From: Istiophorus platypterus
Taxonomy: Eukaryota; Chordata; Actinopteri; Istiophoriformes; Istiophoridae
DNA length: 64,000 nucleotides
Direction of reading: 5' to 3'
Assembly: GCA_016859345.1 (NCBI GenBank)
Contig: CM029122.1
Coordinates: 6,417,501 to 6,481,500, forward strand
The notes under the pieces are model-generated. The model saw only the letters and a list, made by a program, of their open reading frames with translations. It was not told where the DNA came from and ran no database searches. Each line of letters opens with the position of its first letter. Within the stretch, counting starts at the first letter, position 1. Made by a program: the position numbers and the translations under genes. Below are positions 1-14,815 of this stretch, piece after piece.

Positions 1-2572
1 TCCGGGCTTGGTAATTAAGAATTTCCATCCGCCATTGATTTAAATAAAAAAAAAAAAAAAGGGTACAGTCCTGGGTTACTGGCCGTCCCCTTCGTGTCTA
101 GTCGAACGGCTCTTTGGTTTGTCCGCTGGAATAGTTTGAGCGAAAACGAGGGGCTCGGAAACCGCGCTCTTCTCGCGGCAGAAACATTTCGGCCGACGTT
201 GGAGCAGTCTCCTCTGTTTTGTGTAAAGTGCCGCCCCAGTGTTGGATGTCAGGTCTGATTTTCAGAGCTCCGGCTGTTTTGACGGCTGCGGAACAGACAG
301 ACAGTGCGCGAGTAATGTGACACGCGAATGATATGAGGGAGAAAAACCCTCCTTAATCTCCCTGTTCATGTTCTTTGTTTCTTTTTCTTTTTCATTCTTT
401 TTCGTCTTCTTTTCCTTCCCTCTCTGTTGTAGCCGTATTTTGGGGAGTTTAGCAGAAGGCAGGTTTTCCTCCTGTGGTTTTCAGACTCGTCAGAGATGGA
501 CATAAATGCACAAAATGCTGCTCGAAAAAGATCCAAAACCTCACAACTCTCGGTTTCAACCAACATCTGTTTGTACCACTGAGCATCAAAAGCTGTAAAG
601 TGCTGAGAGCTGGTCAGATTGGCTTGTTCTTTGCTTGTTTTCTGATCACAGTTCCCGGTTTAAATCAAAGCGAGTGGACTGCGCCGCTTTCGTTTAGACA
701 TTCCACACTTTGGCTTCTAACGATAAAGGGGAAAAAGGTATGTTTGATGTTCAGGGAAAGACAGTGGCTGTGGCAGATCGCAGCGACTCTGGTTGTGGCT
801 GTGACGCAGACTTCGGTCCCCCCGCATTCACGACCCGCCAGCCACGCCCTCTTTCAGCACCTTCCTGGATCCATTGCGGAGCGAGCGCCACTTCCTGGTG
901 CCTCTGCCGAAATTTTGGCTGCGTAAAGAAGACGTCTGCGTTCTCGAGCCACAGCGTATGACACTCGGGCGCGTGCACGCGAGTTCACCCAACCGCCGGG
1001 TGGTCGATGCTCGTCAGTCGGGTCCCTGTGAGCCGCGGCGACGGTCGATCAATGGCTTTCCATCCCCTCTCCCCTCTGTCTCGGCGCCCTCCTTCCTCTG
1101 TGTCTTCCTACACGCTGCTAATCATCACATCCCTCCAGCTCTACCCTTTCATCACCCCCCCCCCCCCGGCTTTCCCTATCCCCTGACTCCCTAGATGCTT
1201 TCCTGCCTTCGCTGTCATCCGAAAGCCCACCCCCCCACCCCCATACAGTTTAAGCCAATTACAAGCTTGTCCTTGGCTTCTGGAGGAGAAAGAAGAGGGG
1301 ATTCTCCTGTGCCCCCCCCTCCCACACACACACACACACACACACGCTTTTTAATTTCACCCACCCCTTCTCAGAGCCGGTGCGAGTCATACGATGACAT
1401 CTGGAACGCCTTCGGTATATACAGGTCCTTGTACTTGTCTTTAGGAGCCAGTCAGTCAATACCTGGGCCATGATGCGTCTCTGATGGATCCCTGTTAAAG
1501 CTGACAATGAGCTGACAAGAAAGGCCTCTGGAAAACATTGCCTCCCGGCAAGGTCAAGGGGGCAGCATTGATCCAGTGGCAGGAGGCGGCTAACAGGGCA
1601 CGTGGCTGAATTTAAATACAGTTGGTTTAGAATTGCAGTACTAGAGTCATAAAATTATTTTCACAGTAATAAAACCACATATTTGATTGTTGCTTTTTGA
1701 CTGTTTTGACTGTTTTGATGGAGTGTCAACCTTAAAAAGAGGTTCTTGTTCCCCAAGAGTAGAGGCTCTTATTTTGAAAAGAAGATCTTCAGTCGCTTTT
1801 TGGCTTGTAACCCAATAAAGCGATGCAAAGTTTACCTATAACAACCCCCCCCCAACAATTGGATAAAAGTGAAAGAAAAATAATTAAGAATTTGGTTTTT
1901 AGCTTGGGTGTGGTTCCAGTAGCACCGACGTCTCTATCCAGAACCCACCTCACTGAGATTTTGCGAACGCGTGCGTGACTGTAGTCTCCCTTTTGAATAA
2001 ACAGCCGACGGGGTCGTCTTCTCCGGCGAGGACGGCCTCGTTCTTTCTTTCTGGTCCGTTGAGGTCCGTTGTTTTTACGGCGGGAGTCTCTATCTCTACA
2101 CTCGCCGGGAACAGCGAGGCATCAATGAGGCTTTTTTTCCCTCTTTTACTCACTTCTGTTTACGACGGGGATGATACACATCCGGAGCAGCTGCCTATTT
2201 ACCCGGCGGGTAAATAGCACAGAAACCGAGTCTGTTTATTCTTTGCTTTAGCGACAAGGCCGGTTGAGGAGAGGGTGAAGTGCTCTCAGGGGAAACGTGA
2301 ATGATTTTACTTTTTTTCTCTCTCCCTCCCTCGGCCTCCATCACCAGTCTCCATTTGTCTTTCCTCTGTCCACCCTCGTCCTAGCTTATCTCCCTGTCTG
2401 CCCTCATCCCTGGTTATGGGAGTGACTTGCGTGGCCATCTGCTGCCCAGCGGATCCTCTCCTGTCTTATTAGCGTCCTCTTGTTTATTAACGCCACTCCT
2501 GGGATGGCAATGATACCTCTATCTGTCCTGTCTGTCTCTTTCTCTGCTCAGCCCCGTCTCCAGTCGCCTAAA

Positions 2573-2621
2573 ACTCCTCCTCGTCCTCCTCCTCCTCCTC
2601 CTCCTCCTCCTCCTCCTCCTC
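2573..2621. repeat. (CCT)n trinucleotide repeat
   Basis: About 16 near-perfect CCT units lie inside a wider pyrimidine-rich stretch. The open frame across it reads as poly-proline, which is a product of the repeat and not evidence of a gene. Confidence 0.9.
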
Positions 2622-2945
2622 TGTCCAGACAGGCCTTAATCGTGTATTCCTCTTACGCTCCCCCCTTTTCTCTCCTGTCGACTGAATCAATCTCTACACA
2701 CGTTGCTTCCCTTCATTTCACCTGATATCATTTTCTCCTCTCCTGATCTACCTCTTCCTTTTTCTCCCAAGAGACAGATTGTAGGAATGAGGTCAGACAC
2801 GCTGTGTGTGTGTGTGTGTGTGTGAGCATATGGATATGAATATGAGCAGACTGTTGATGTTTTGTTGATGTAGGTGTTGCTGTTGCTGATGTCATTATGA
2901 TCCCCTGCAGAAATGACAACAGACACAGGAAAACACCCTGGGGGC

Positions 2946-2958
2946 ATGTGTGTGTGTT

Positions 2959-2998
<40 letters not shown>
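2946..2998. repeat. (TG)n microsatellite
   Basis: TG dinucleotide run with two TTTG interruptions near its left end. A shorter TG run lies just upstream at 2803-2824. Confidence 0.9.
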
Positions 2999-5900
2999 GG
3001 TCACACACAGTCTGAAAGAGACACCACTTCAGAGTAAAGAGCGTGCTTTGGCTCCAACAGACCTGTTGTTGAACCTGACTACCATCGCTTTGCATCTTGA
3101 TCTGCCACAATAGTTGTTGATGTTGTGGGTTGATATCTTTTTTGTTTTGTTTTGGGGTTTTTTTGTATTTTTTTTACTTTACACTGTGGTTTTAACACAA
3201 AACGCTGGCCTCCTGAAGCAATTATAGAGGCAGCATACACAGTTTCACCTGTTTGGTCTGTTTTGGCTGATGTGGATTCTGGCGCAAAAATAGAGCTGTA
3301 AACTAGGGGGACTTGTTTTCGTGCATCAAGAGTTCCAGAAATAAGTCTTGTTCGTTCTCTCCCGGCTTAATCATGATATGATGAAAAGGTTAAAGGTACA
3401 ATCTTGTGAGCGTGAAAACTAAAGGAGAGAAGTCAACTACGACTCCCAAGTTGCACTTCTTTTAAAGACATCCAATTAAAGAGCGAAATATTATTCGACA
3501 AGGCGCTAACGGCAAGATTGAGATCACGCTCTGTGGAAGCCCGGTAAAACACTCGACAACACTTGGATTCTGGATCGTTTTTTTGGGTGAATTTTTTGAT
3601 CTCCAGAGTCGTGATTTGTCCAGGTTTTAAAGAAGATCACGTTTTAGTTTCTTCTGACTGGCTTCTTCTTGGTCGCGACGTTGGCTGATGCCCAGGGGTA
3701 TTGTGGTATTTAGTCTTTCGCCATGAGAAATAAAACTCAGAAGTTTCTCAGAAACGAAGTGGAAAGAATTAAGATCGATGGACGTAACATAACCCTATAT
3801 TGCTATTTAATTATCCAGGAACTCATGTGCTTTTATTTTGAGGATCACTGAGGTGATAAATATAGAAGAAAAGAAAACAGGATTGTAGAATCTGGGGGGA
3901 AAAAAACAAAAAACTTCAGACTCCGTCTTCATCACAGTCTTACGAAGGCTAAACAAGATGAAGAATAATTGATTCATGTAAAAAGTGGAAGGATAAAAAA
4001 AAAGAAGAATGACATTTTGAAGTGTTCTCAGTGTTATTGTTGTGTTTATTGCCTGTTTTTGATCTTAGAGTAATTCTCAAAGCTTTCAGAGACAAAGAAT
4101 ATTGAGGATGTTCCTTTGATTCGAAACGGTGCATCACGGCGCTCAGCCTCCGCTTCATCCTGAAAAACACTAACTCATTATTTCTCCGCGCCTCTTAAAT
4201 GCCAGCGGTGATTTAAGTCTCCTCCCAGCACCGTGCAGAGCTAAATGTGGAGATTACTCATTGCCACAGTCTGTCTGTGTACGTTAGCCTCCGTTTCCCT
4301 CCTTCTGCCTGGGATGAGACTCTGGTCCAGTCATTCATCAGGCAGCGCAGATGAGCAGCGACGACGGGGGTGCTTCATTTCTACGCCTTGTGGGGGGGGG
4401 GGGGGTTGCATCTCGCAGTTGGAGCCTCATAAACCTGCTTCATCAAACATCCTGTCTGAGGATCAGAACTTTTTAAACTGTCGCGGGGGATTGTAATCAC
4501 CATAGTGCAGTGTGGTTGGTGGCAGTTAAAAGAGATTTACTGTGGTTTGATCTGGTATCTGTAGGGTGTGTTTGCGTGTGTGTTTGTTTGTTTGTGTGCG
4601 TGTGTGTGTGTGCGTGCGTTCATTCGTGTGTGTGTGTGGAGCTTGTATCCACCTGTCGCTTTGAAACTTAGCTCTGTGTGCAGCGGTTGTTATAGAGGCT
4701 GCCACCAAGCTGAGTGAGATCCATAACCCTCCATGGGTCGATAACGGAGCCTGGCTGTGGTGTGATATAACGCCACTCTGCTGATTGGGTGAAAAACACA
4801 CAAACCAACACACACACACACACAAACTGTTATCGAGATTATTCCTATATTTTATCAGAACTTGTCTTCCTCTGCGATCACTGGGTAATTACACGGCTTG
4901 CTGGTTCATCAATTAAACATGACATGACATGCAGACTTCGATTGAATCTAATATTGACTACATAGCATGTGCGTGTAAGTGTGTGTTTGTGTGTGTGGGT
5001 GTGTCTGGATATCATTTGAAGTGGTTTAATACCTGCGACAAAACATAACCTGAGTTTTGGTTCTGGGACTAAGAAGTAGGGATATAAATATTGATCATTT
5101 TCATTATCGATGAATCTGCTGATTAATAAATGATAATTACAAATAATAATCCCTGAAGTCCGAGGTGACATCTCGAATTTGCCTGTTTTGTTTGAACAGC
5201 AGCAGAAAACCCAAAGTCTACAATTCTACAAGACAAACAAAAGCAGATCCTTACAACTGTGAAACCAGGGAACATCTAGTATTTTCGAATCATGACTGAA
5301 ATTTTTAATAAAAATATTTTTCCCAGCTGCTATTTGCAAACACAAAAATGTATTCCTGCATATTCTCAGTCACAATGGTACCGTGGCAAAAAAAACAAAA
5401 AACAAACCCCCACCCCCCCAAAATCCTCCTAGTTGGAAAAACGAGGTCAACTCCAAACAAACAAATAAAATCCAAGATAAATGAATAAATACAATAAACC
5501 CGAAGAATCCTCCGTTTAAAAATAAGAAATGGATTAAGCGCAATAAGCCACAGTTCTCAGAGCAGAATCAGATGCTCTTTGTGTCACTTCAAAGCGTCCG
5601 TCTTTCCAGAGCACTTTATCTTTATTACAGGGCCTGATATCACTCGATCGCCCCGGTCGTCATTTGCATGAACGGGCTCCTTTGAACTGTCGCTCCTCGG
5701 CTGAAGTGACTCCATCTTTTGTCCTATTTGGATACGGGCCGATCCGCTGTGCCACTCTGTGGGGGGGCAGAAGAAGCTGGCTGCAGAAGAAGCAGGCTTT
5801 TTCCTCTCAGGTCATCCACTACCTGTATAATTCATCTGCATCGTTTCTACCTCCCAACACATGAAATATGAATGGGACCGCCGTGACCCTGGAACTGTAG

Positions 5901-8900
5901 AAGTGGAAGGAGGAGAAGGACGCACCGGAGCAGGTTGACTTGTAACCGTTCTTTAATGCCGCACTATAAAGTAACTGTTGTCTTTGACCTTATGTTAATG
6001 CGTTTAACTTCCCAGCGTAGACTCGACACCGTTAGCATTCAGTCCTCGGCTGGTATCTGGGAACTAACGTTGCGTCTGAGCCGACGTCTGTAGCTGCTTT
6101 GCCCACATGGTAAAGATGGGAGCTTCTGCAGAAACGGAGCTACACATTGGGGTTGGGACAGTTACGGAGAGATCCCACGTCTTTCCGATGCCCCGTTTCC
6201 TAGCGAACAGATTTAATCACCCAAAAAACCATTGTTTTCATGCTTAAGGTCCCAAAAACATCCAAAGTGAATTTGCAAAGTCATTCTTTTACTGTTTTAG
6301 ATGATTTTAATCAACATTTTTTACAGCAGACCTTAGTTGCTAGTAGTCTTCATCACATTACCAATTTGTTTGCACTATAAAAACAAATATACATTTACTT
6401 CATTGTTGCTTCACATGAGTTGAAGAGAGGCTCCTTCTGCAGGCCGAGGTCGTCATTCTCTGTCAAAGTGAATGAGAGAGCATAAGCCGGAAGATTAAAT
6501 GCGGAGGCCTCTCGTTCAATGACGAGACAAGATGAAATAGTTACCTAACTGCAACTTCCTGTATAAAGTATAAGTCACCGCCATTGACCCTCTGCCGACC
6601 CCAAGTATAAACCCTGCTTTAGTCATTGTGCAAGTTGCAGCCTTACAGATTGTGAAATTTAAATACCAACGCAAGAAGTGATCATTCAGATATTCCAGAC
6701 CAGACGTATCCCTGAACAGAGCATGGCAACACGTTTAAAAAAAGAAGCAAGGGGCTTTGTTGCTAGGGACGTGGCCGTTTCAGGTACAAGCGAGACGCTG
6801 AAAGACGATCCGGGTAGATCGGTTCTCACTTGCACGCATGAATCATGAGGTTTACTGTAAGATTTAAGCAAGGAGGCATGGTTTTAAAACTCTGGAAAGC
6901 CATCAAGGCTGCAGTCGTTTTTATTCTCTGTCTCACAAATCGTCAGGTAAACAAAGGAATCTAATTGCTTTGTGTGGGGGGGGGTTAAACCTTTTTTTCC
7001 AGAGCCTTTGAATCAGGACCCTCGCTGTGCCAAAGCTGTGGTCTGATGAAGAGGATGCTTTTTTTTCCCAACTGGTGCTCCTCTTTTTCTTTTTTTTTAA
7101 GACCACTTCAACTATAAGTCGATTTTATTTTTATCTCCGCATCTCAAAATAACCATTTTTGTTGTTTTTTGTTTTGTTTTTTTTCAGATCCCCGCGGTGT
7201 CGAGCTCTCGGCTGCCGTAGTAAAACCGCCTCTACCGTACAACTCTATCCATCTCCCCCGAGACTTGTAGTTCTTACATATACAACAGTCAGTCTGCCTA
7301 ATTAACTGCACTCTTCCACACCCGCACCTTTTGATGTTGCCGATGCTTGGCGTCTCGCGGGCCCCCGCCCACTCTCTCGCCTCCCCTCCCTCTGATGAGG
7401 CTGGTAGTTAAGGTGTTGCTGACAGTGCCCCCGGGTGGTGCCTCATTAACCCACATTTTGGTGGCTGATGGGAAACGGCGGGTTGGGGTGGGGGGATTTC
7501 TGTCTGTGTGTGTGTGCAGGAATGTGTCTTGTGAGGGGCAGAAAGAAAAATGGAAATGCTGAATGTTACCTTTGAAGAAAACTCCTCAGCATCTGGTTGC
7601 GAGGGGGGTGGCAGAAGCTGGAAGGCATCGTTTCCGACCTCGTGCGTTCGAGCTCTCACGCGTGTAGAACGCGGTTACATGTTACACTTAATTATACAGA
7701 TTGAGGACGTCCTCGTTTTGTTTGTCTCTTTGCTTGTTTTTAACCCTGACCCAACACGCTGTACCAGATCCACTACTGTGTCTGACGTCGACAGCGGCGA
7801 ACCTCCACTACATGTTCTTTTTCGAGATGTTTCCGTGAGGCCCCGCCCAGGTGTTCTTCTTCTCCCCTATTGTTGCCCCCCCCTCAGTCAAGGACTCCCT
7901 CCTCTCCTCCCTCCATCCTCTTCCTGACAGGAAGCCACCTCACCTGGATTCCACGTTCTTATCACCTGTCTGGCCCAGTGCAACCCTCCTCCTCCCTTTG
8001 TGTGTTGCTGTCACAGCTATGGAGCCTCACAAGCCTCAGATGTTGAGTGTTTCCGCTGGATGAGCCGTCGCTCTCGATTCATACTGAGGCAGCAAACGTA
8101 TTACTTTCATTATGGAATATTTTCGCTTTGTCGAGTCATGGTTTTGCTTATAAACTGTAAAAAAAAAAAAAAAACAATCAAACAAACAAAAAAAAATTCT
8201 TGACGGCATTAGAATAGAAGAAACCTTGTGAGTTTAGTATCAAACTTCATTCCTTTACTCACCAACAGCTGTCTCCAGAGGTGGAAAGCAAAACCAATGT
8301 TAACTCTTGTTTTTCTTCTGTATGTATCACTTCTTTTCTTTTTTTTTTTTTTTTTTACTACTAAAGGTAGCATGCTAACCAGCTGGCCCCGTCGCGTCCG
8401 GTCCTCTGATACTGCTTTGATAGCCAGTCGCTTCGCTAGCGCCCTGTCTGCCCTTAGTCCAGCATGAGAGGGTGAGGACATAACGCTGCCCCGAGGACGT
8501 GTTCCAACCTTTATGTCCTGTAAACATGACAATGGCTGAAGCTCTTGACACGCCACCGCCGCCGCTGCCGCCGCCACCCGCTCCCGGCAAGAAACCACAT
8601 TCGGCAGCAGAGGAAACTTAAAAATAGCACCCTTCAAAGTGATGTCTTGTTTCATCGGGTCAACGGTAAAATCAAGAAAGAGGCCCAAGGTTTTGGTTTC
8701 ACTGCTGTATGAAATCCGGAAAAGCAAACAAATATTCATATTTGAGAAACTGTAACCATCACAAGTTTGGTATTTTTTTTTATCTGATAAAGGATTTAAA
8801 CTACATTTTTATTACAATTAGCTATGATTTATTTTCAGTTGGTCAACTAATTTTTTTTATTGATTGTTTGGGTCAGCACTTTAGTCCAACAAATTTGGCA

Positions 8901-11900
8901 GAAGTCAATATTAATCATTGCTGGTTGTGCGCCTTATAAACACTTACCTGCAAGTTTAAGCCCAAAATACTGAATTTTTTTAATCACACCTGTGCATGAA
9001 ATATCAGTGTCAGAACAACAATGATGTAACTTGCCCAGGAACAAAATCCTTCCTATCGCAAATCCGGCTTGTACGCAGGAGTCTATAATGATAATCGTGG
9101 TCAGTTCTGCTTATGTAAGACGCTGCGGATAAGCATCTCGATCAATAGACTATACGCTGAACCCGGAGTGAGCCATGAGGATGGGGGCTTTGGCGTGGAA
9201 AGACTGTCACGGGCATAAAGACGCGAACTGCTGGATTAACAGTTGACGGACGCGTCGGAGGCAGGCGAGCGGGTAAGCCAGCGGACGGACATATTACTTA
9301 TGCAAAACTGCGAGAGGCGCACGTCAGACGCTTGAAATATGCATGAGGCGTGTTTGGGTTTTTATCCTAATCTGCATTGTTGGTGATGTTTTCTGTTACG
9401 AGGCTGTTCTAGACCCTGTGTTTTTCCAGGCACTCCCTAAACAATCTTGACGCATGCATTTAAATATATTTCTAGCCCATATCTGATATGCAGGAGGTCG
9501 GAGGAGAGCCCTTTAAAAGCCAGACAGTAAAAAGTTTGTGGTTTTCCTCTTTCTGGGAGACCGACGGCTGTGGTCAGCTTGGATTCATGTCAGTTAAAGT
9601 TGAGATGGCTGTGACTAATTTTTGCAGCTGAAGAATTTAAAAAAAAAAAAAAAAAAGCTCCAAGCAATACACATTTTTACGAAGCATCTAAAGACTCATT
9701 TGGTTTGGTTTTGATCTTGTAACTTTATGTTCTGTGGTTTGTACCACTCGTTCTTTTTTTCATACATGATGTCTTCTTTTTTCCTCTCTGTCCTCTCTTC
9801 CCTTCGCCGGGGAACCATCCAACAACAGTTCGGAAAAGTGTTTTAGAAAATTAATTTCACATTCTCGCTTACTTCATCCCTGATTGTAGGCTCCATCGGG
9901 ATGTTCACACTGTTTTTGTACCGCAATGTCTCTAAACCCCGACGCTCTGCTGGAATCAGTGTCTTTAGCCATATTTTGCCATAATAAAAATGAATGGCAA
10001 AATACTGAACCTACAGATGCATGTCGAGAATCTCAATTTTGCCGCTTGTGGTCTGCAAAGTTTCTGTGTTGTGAAAATTAGGCAACTGCGTTTAATATGG
10101 AGATTAGGAGGCACGGACGAGTCTGTCGATAAGCTCGAACGCATCACAGTTTGAAAATGTCACAGTATCAGCTAAATGCTATGCAAAAAGAGCTGTGGGA
10201 TATTTAAATACAGGCGGTGATAGCGTGCATTTTTGCATTTTGAAGTTTACCGCGACTTCGTGGCTTCTGAGCTGTTTTGTCAGCCGAGCATTCGCACATA
10301 CCTGACCGCCTCACCTGACCGCCTCACACTTACACTCTCCGCTTTCTCGGTCACAGCGTGATTCACCGTTGTTGCAGGCAGTTGTTGTTGTTATTGTTGC
10401 CCCAGGGGGTGTAAGGGGGGGGGCTCATAAGAGAAGAATCCAGTTGGCTACAGTTGAGCGCTCGCTGGTCAACCGGCGCCTCCAGGAATGCCATCGTGCA
10501 GAGTGAAATATCTCGGCAGCCATTGGCGTTTCAAGTCCAGGCTTCCTGCCGGGATGCGCCTCACGGGCGGGCGGGCTGCCATTTTCTGCCACGCGCCGGG
10601 TGCCGAACACAGTGTGCCTGTGCGCTCGAGCACATGTACACACCCAAACATTTGCAGCACTGCCATGAGGCTTTTTCTTTGACTTGACTCAGAATACATT
10701 AAAATAAACCTGGTATTTCACTGCATAAAGTTTTCTCGGTTTCTTACTTTTTCGACCTTGGCTTCAACATTGCACTATCTGACTCAGTGGCACACCTGAT
10801 TTAAAATGCAGTGTAGAAAAGAAGGACGACAACAACCACCACATACAATTCAAATTGCTTGTAAAGCTTTCTTTTTAACTTTACTGCCACACAGAGCCCA
10901 GCCAGGACCGAATGGCCCTATGTCGCTGTTTTCCAAAAGATACTCACCCACTCTGAGGAAAAAAGCAATTTGAGATTCAACCACTAAGTAGACTAAAAAA
11001 TTTTTTTTTGTGGTTGAACACCGCAGGCCTGTGTCAGCAGAGGGCCACGACGGAGATAAAAAGACAAATTTTAGATTTATTCGGCTTGTCCTGTGAATGC
11101 GTTCGGTTCGTCCGACCGCGGCGCGTGTCCTCTCCAGCCCCCGCGGCGCGGTTAGCTCTGGCAAACCTGTCGCACTCCTGCTTCGCCTTCCAGCGGTGCC
11201 TCCCAGCTGTGCTAACGTTAGCTTGCCTCTCATTCCAACAGCGCAGGGCTTCAGAGCCGGACGCCCGCTGAGCCAAAGCACACTTTGGAAGAAAAGGTGA
11301 AGCATTTTCATGCCATGTCGATTGTAAGGGCGATTGAAAACCGTCAGCCCAATCCACCCGAGCGCCTGACAGGGTTGTGACTAGTGGTGAGATCTTCTAC
11401 AGACTCCAGACACCAAATTTCTGGTTGTAAATTCAGTGTTTCTTTTCCTTTAAGTTCCGAATGACATATTTAAGCATATTCTCATATACATGGAGATGCA
11501 TGATCAAGTAATAAAACCACCTTACAATAAAACTCTACAACATCTTTTAGAACTTGAGAGTGTTGACTCTGCCCTCTGACTTTTGAAGGCTTTGTAATTT
11601 GTGATGCTGAGATTTTGGACTGGATTATAGAGTTCAATGTTCCGTCCAATCACACAAAGCAAAACTATAAGAGTTACCCCAACACAATACAGTCTTATCC
11701 AAACCTAAAGACACTTTCAGACAGCGAGAGGTTGTTGCCTGCGCTGTAAACACGGCGGCGGTGGCGGCGAGGAGGGAGAGGGCGGCTGCCGCTCTCGCCA
11801 ACTCTCTCCTGATCTGTTGATGGTGGCACTTTTGTGAAACTTGTGGCCACAGCTTCCAGGAAACCCAAACCGAGGAAAACAACGTTACTGGCGTCTGAGT

Positions 11901-13024
11901 TCCGCGAAGCATGCGACTTTTCGCCAGCAGTATCTGTGTTTATACTGTATCTGTAAAAACATATGCCCCGGAGCATAGTTTGTTTAAGTGGTTTGGGCCA
12001 ATAAACAGTGTTTACATTATTACATTATTGTTCGCCATTTCCTCGACCTTAAGCCACAAACTACTCTTGGCTACGTGATCAAATTAGAGTGGGTGGACCA
12101 CAGGAACCTGTAGAATACCGGTGCAGGTTGTTTGTAGGGTTGGAGTGTTCACCTAATAAAAAGGCAACATGTTTTTTGGTACATTTTCATGTTGTTAATA
12201 ACCTTCCTCTACTGCCTCAGTGAAACCTAATCTTATTCATTCACGTGTTGTGTAGTTAAAATTGCCGGCTGTACGTTAGGGTCAGTGTGTGTTTGTGGAG
12301 GTTTTAAAGTCTGAAACCTGATATCTGACGATTGGCTGCAGGTCAATAGTGGAATCGCACACAGCTTGGATCAGGGGTGTCAGTTTTACTACTTCGTACG
12401 ATTTCAGGTACGTGTGGTTTTCCAGTAGATTTTCAGTAATCTGCAATTATAGCTTCTTTTTTTACCCTTTAAAAGCAAGAAATAAAAATACAGGAACAAA
12501 TACTTACCATGCAGTATGGGATGTTACACCTTTATTGTTCTTAATATTCTGTTTTTGTGGTGGATATTTTACGTCTTTCACAGATGGATCCTGTTGTTTT
12601 CAGTAGCTGCAACAACCCTGTTTTCCCTTGAGGATACAGATGTTTGTGGATGCGAGAGAGCTTCTCGAGACAAAAGGGAGAACGTGTTTACTTCTTTTAC
12701 TGCATCCGTTCTTATGGAACCGCAGTCTGAAATAGTATAAAAGTATGTGTAGTAGATGAAGTGATGGTATTTTCAGGCGGTGAGAGGATTAAGGTATGTG
12801 AAGCTAAGAGATTGCCAGACAGACTCATGCATGTGTGCACATATACACACATGCACGCACACACACACACACACACATACACACAGCAGCTGGACCAGAC
12901 AGACGGAGGCGTGAGTCTGCATGTCTGTAAGGAACGCTGCAGGTGTCAAAAACCATGGAGCACATTATTATCACCTCTTCTACCACTACATAAGGTCTAA
13001 AAGACTTCCAGTCTGCAGCGTGCA

Positions 13025-13036
13025 AACACACACACA

Positions 13037-13072
<36 letters not shown>
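13025..13072. repeat. (CA)n microsatellite
   Basis: CA dinucleotide run with one AAA interruption. A second CA tract sits about 150 bases upstream at 12840-12886. Confidence 0.9.
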
Positions 13073-13073
<1 letters not shown>

Positions 13074-13689
13074 CGGTAATAAGACATGCCCACACAGTCT
13101 GCTCAGAAACACTTCTGCATAGTTTAGGGGTTCTGAAGCACCCATGAGGGGAGGATGAATGAAACGGGCCGGAACGGCAGGGAATTGGCTCAGTGATTTA
13201 AACACTCGCTGGATAAAAAGTGGGAGAAAAAAAATAATAAAGTGAAATAAATAAATGGGTCACTTCAGTCAGTGTAGATAACCAATTTCTCTTTCCCTCT
13301 CTGAAAAAGCCCATCGGTTTCAGTGGGATTGTCAGAGCTGGGTTGCTCAGCGAGCAAAAAAAAAAAAAACAAAGCCAGGAGAGGGAGAGTGTTGAGTCGA
13401 GCTCAAAACACGGAACCGAGCTGAATGAAAAGTCTCAAAAGATCCGTTCAGAGTCAACAGATCTGGGAGGCAAACAAAATGCGAGTGAAGTAAGTTAGAT
13501 CAGGAGGAGCAGGAGGCTGACGGTTGGAAGGGGGGGGGGGGATCCAGTGGAAGCCATGTCAGTCATCCGGCACTCCTGGGATGGCGGCGGCGGTTTGGGT
13601 GCTCGAGGGAGGGGTTCGTTTTTCTTCAATGACAGCCACTTGTCAAAGCTTTTGGATGATGCAGCCACAGCACTCTCCGTCCCATCATC

Positions 13690-13731
13690 CCACGGGGAGG
13701 GGAGGCGAGGGGAGGCGAGGGGAGGGGGAGT
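13690..13731. repeat. G-rich GGGGAGGC-type tandem repeat
   Basis: Short tandem copies of a GGGGAGGCGA-like unit give more than four closely spaced runs of four G on the plus strand. This fits the textbook pattern of an intramolecular G-quadruplex. No gene is adjacent. Confidence 0.6.
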
Positions 13732-14279
13732 AGTTAAACGTCAGAAATCACGTGACCCCAGCTCTGAATGGCAGCATTTGGTTGTTTTGGGTTTTTTTTT
13801 ATTGTCACGGGTCTGAAGATGTCTAGGTGGGGGATGCAGACGAGGCTTGGGCGGCTCTTTTCGTTTTGTTTGTTTGCTTTGTTTGTTTGTTTTGTTTTTC
13901 CTATTCGTCATTCCTGCTGAGCGGTGACCCCCCACCGGAGCCCTGCCTTTGACGCGAGCTGCAGCCGCTGCTCCGATGCACAGTTCGGCCTCTTTTGTTT
14001 CAGGCCCCGCCGGCCTACATCACATTCATGTCTGCTCTGTAGATATGTCTGGAATTCGTGTCATTTATCCCATTATGCTTATTCCCTGCCCGGTTGTCTG
14101 GAAAGATTTCGAGTCCACATGTTGAAGTGCAGCTTGACGTTGAGTTTTATTATCTCGTGGTCAGTGTATCCAGTGTTTTAAAGTGAATATTTGCAAGTTA
14201 TGGTAAGTGTACATATACGTATGGGGACTTTTACTGCAGATGCTTTTGGGTTGTTTTATTGTTGCTTATTTGAAAGTGA

Positions 14280-14815
14280 CATATAGATATTTTCAATTGA
14301 TTTTTTTACTTGTTTATTTGGCAGAGACAACACTGTATTATTGGAAAAGAATTAATATAAATTTATATTTAATTTTGATTTACTTAATTTTGTTTAACAG
14401 GACAAAGAACAATTAATAAACTTGATTTTTAAATGTTTATTTTATTTTATTAAATTGCGAATTTAGAAGAAAATGCACTAAATATACTTATTAAAATGTG
14501 TTTAATATTTTAAGTATTTTTAAAATTTTTTGACATATACAAGTTACTAGTTTAGTTTAATTTTATCTTATTTTACATACATCGATTTGATTAAATTTTA
14601 TTCATTTCATTGGTTATTTGACAGGTACTATTTTAAAATTGTATTAAATTTAGTGTTTCTTTAAATGTATTTATAATGTTTATTTAATTTTGTTTTATTT
14701 AACTTACATTTATCTTATTTTATTGTTTATTAGATAAGAAAGAATGTATAATTGAATTGAATTTCAATGAATTTAATTTAATTTAATGTACATAGTTTAA
14801 AACTATTTTTTTCTC
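14280..14815. repeat. AT-rich low-complexity block
   Basis: About 530 bases are dominated by degenerate ATTTTA/ATTTAA words, in sharp contrast to the mixed composition on both sides. The pattern resembles a decayed AT-rich satellite or expanded pentanucleotide repeat. No open frame of note and no inverted termini were seen. Confidence 0.65.

Noticed and set aside
8209..8739. A 176-codon minus-strand frame
   Set aside because: It includes a poly-Lys run from a T homopolymer and an Ala run from a GCC/GCT repeat. No recognisable similarity and no exon borders.
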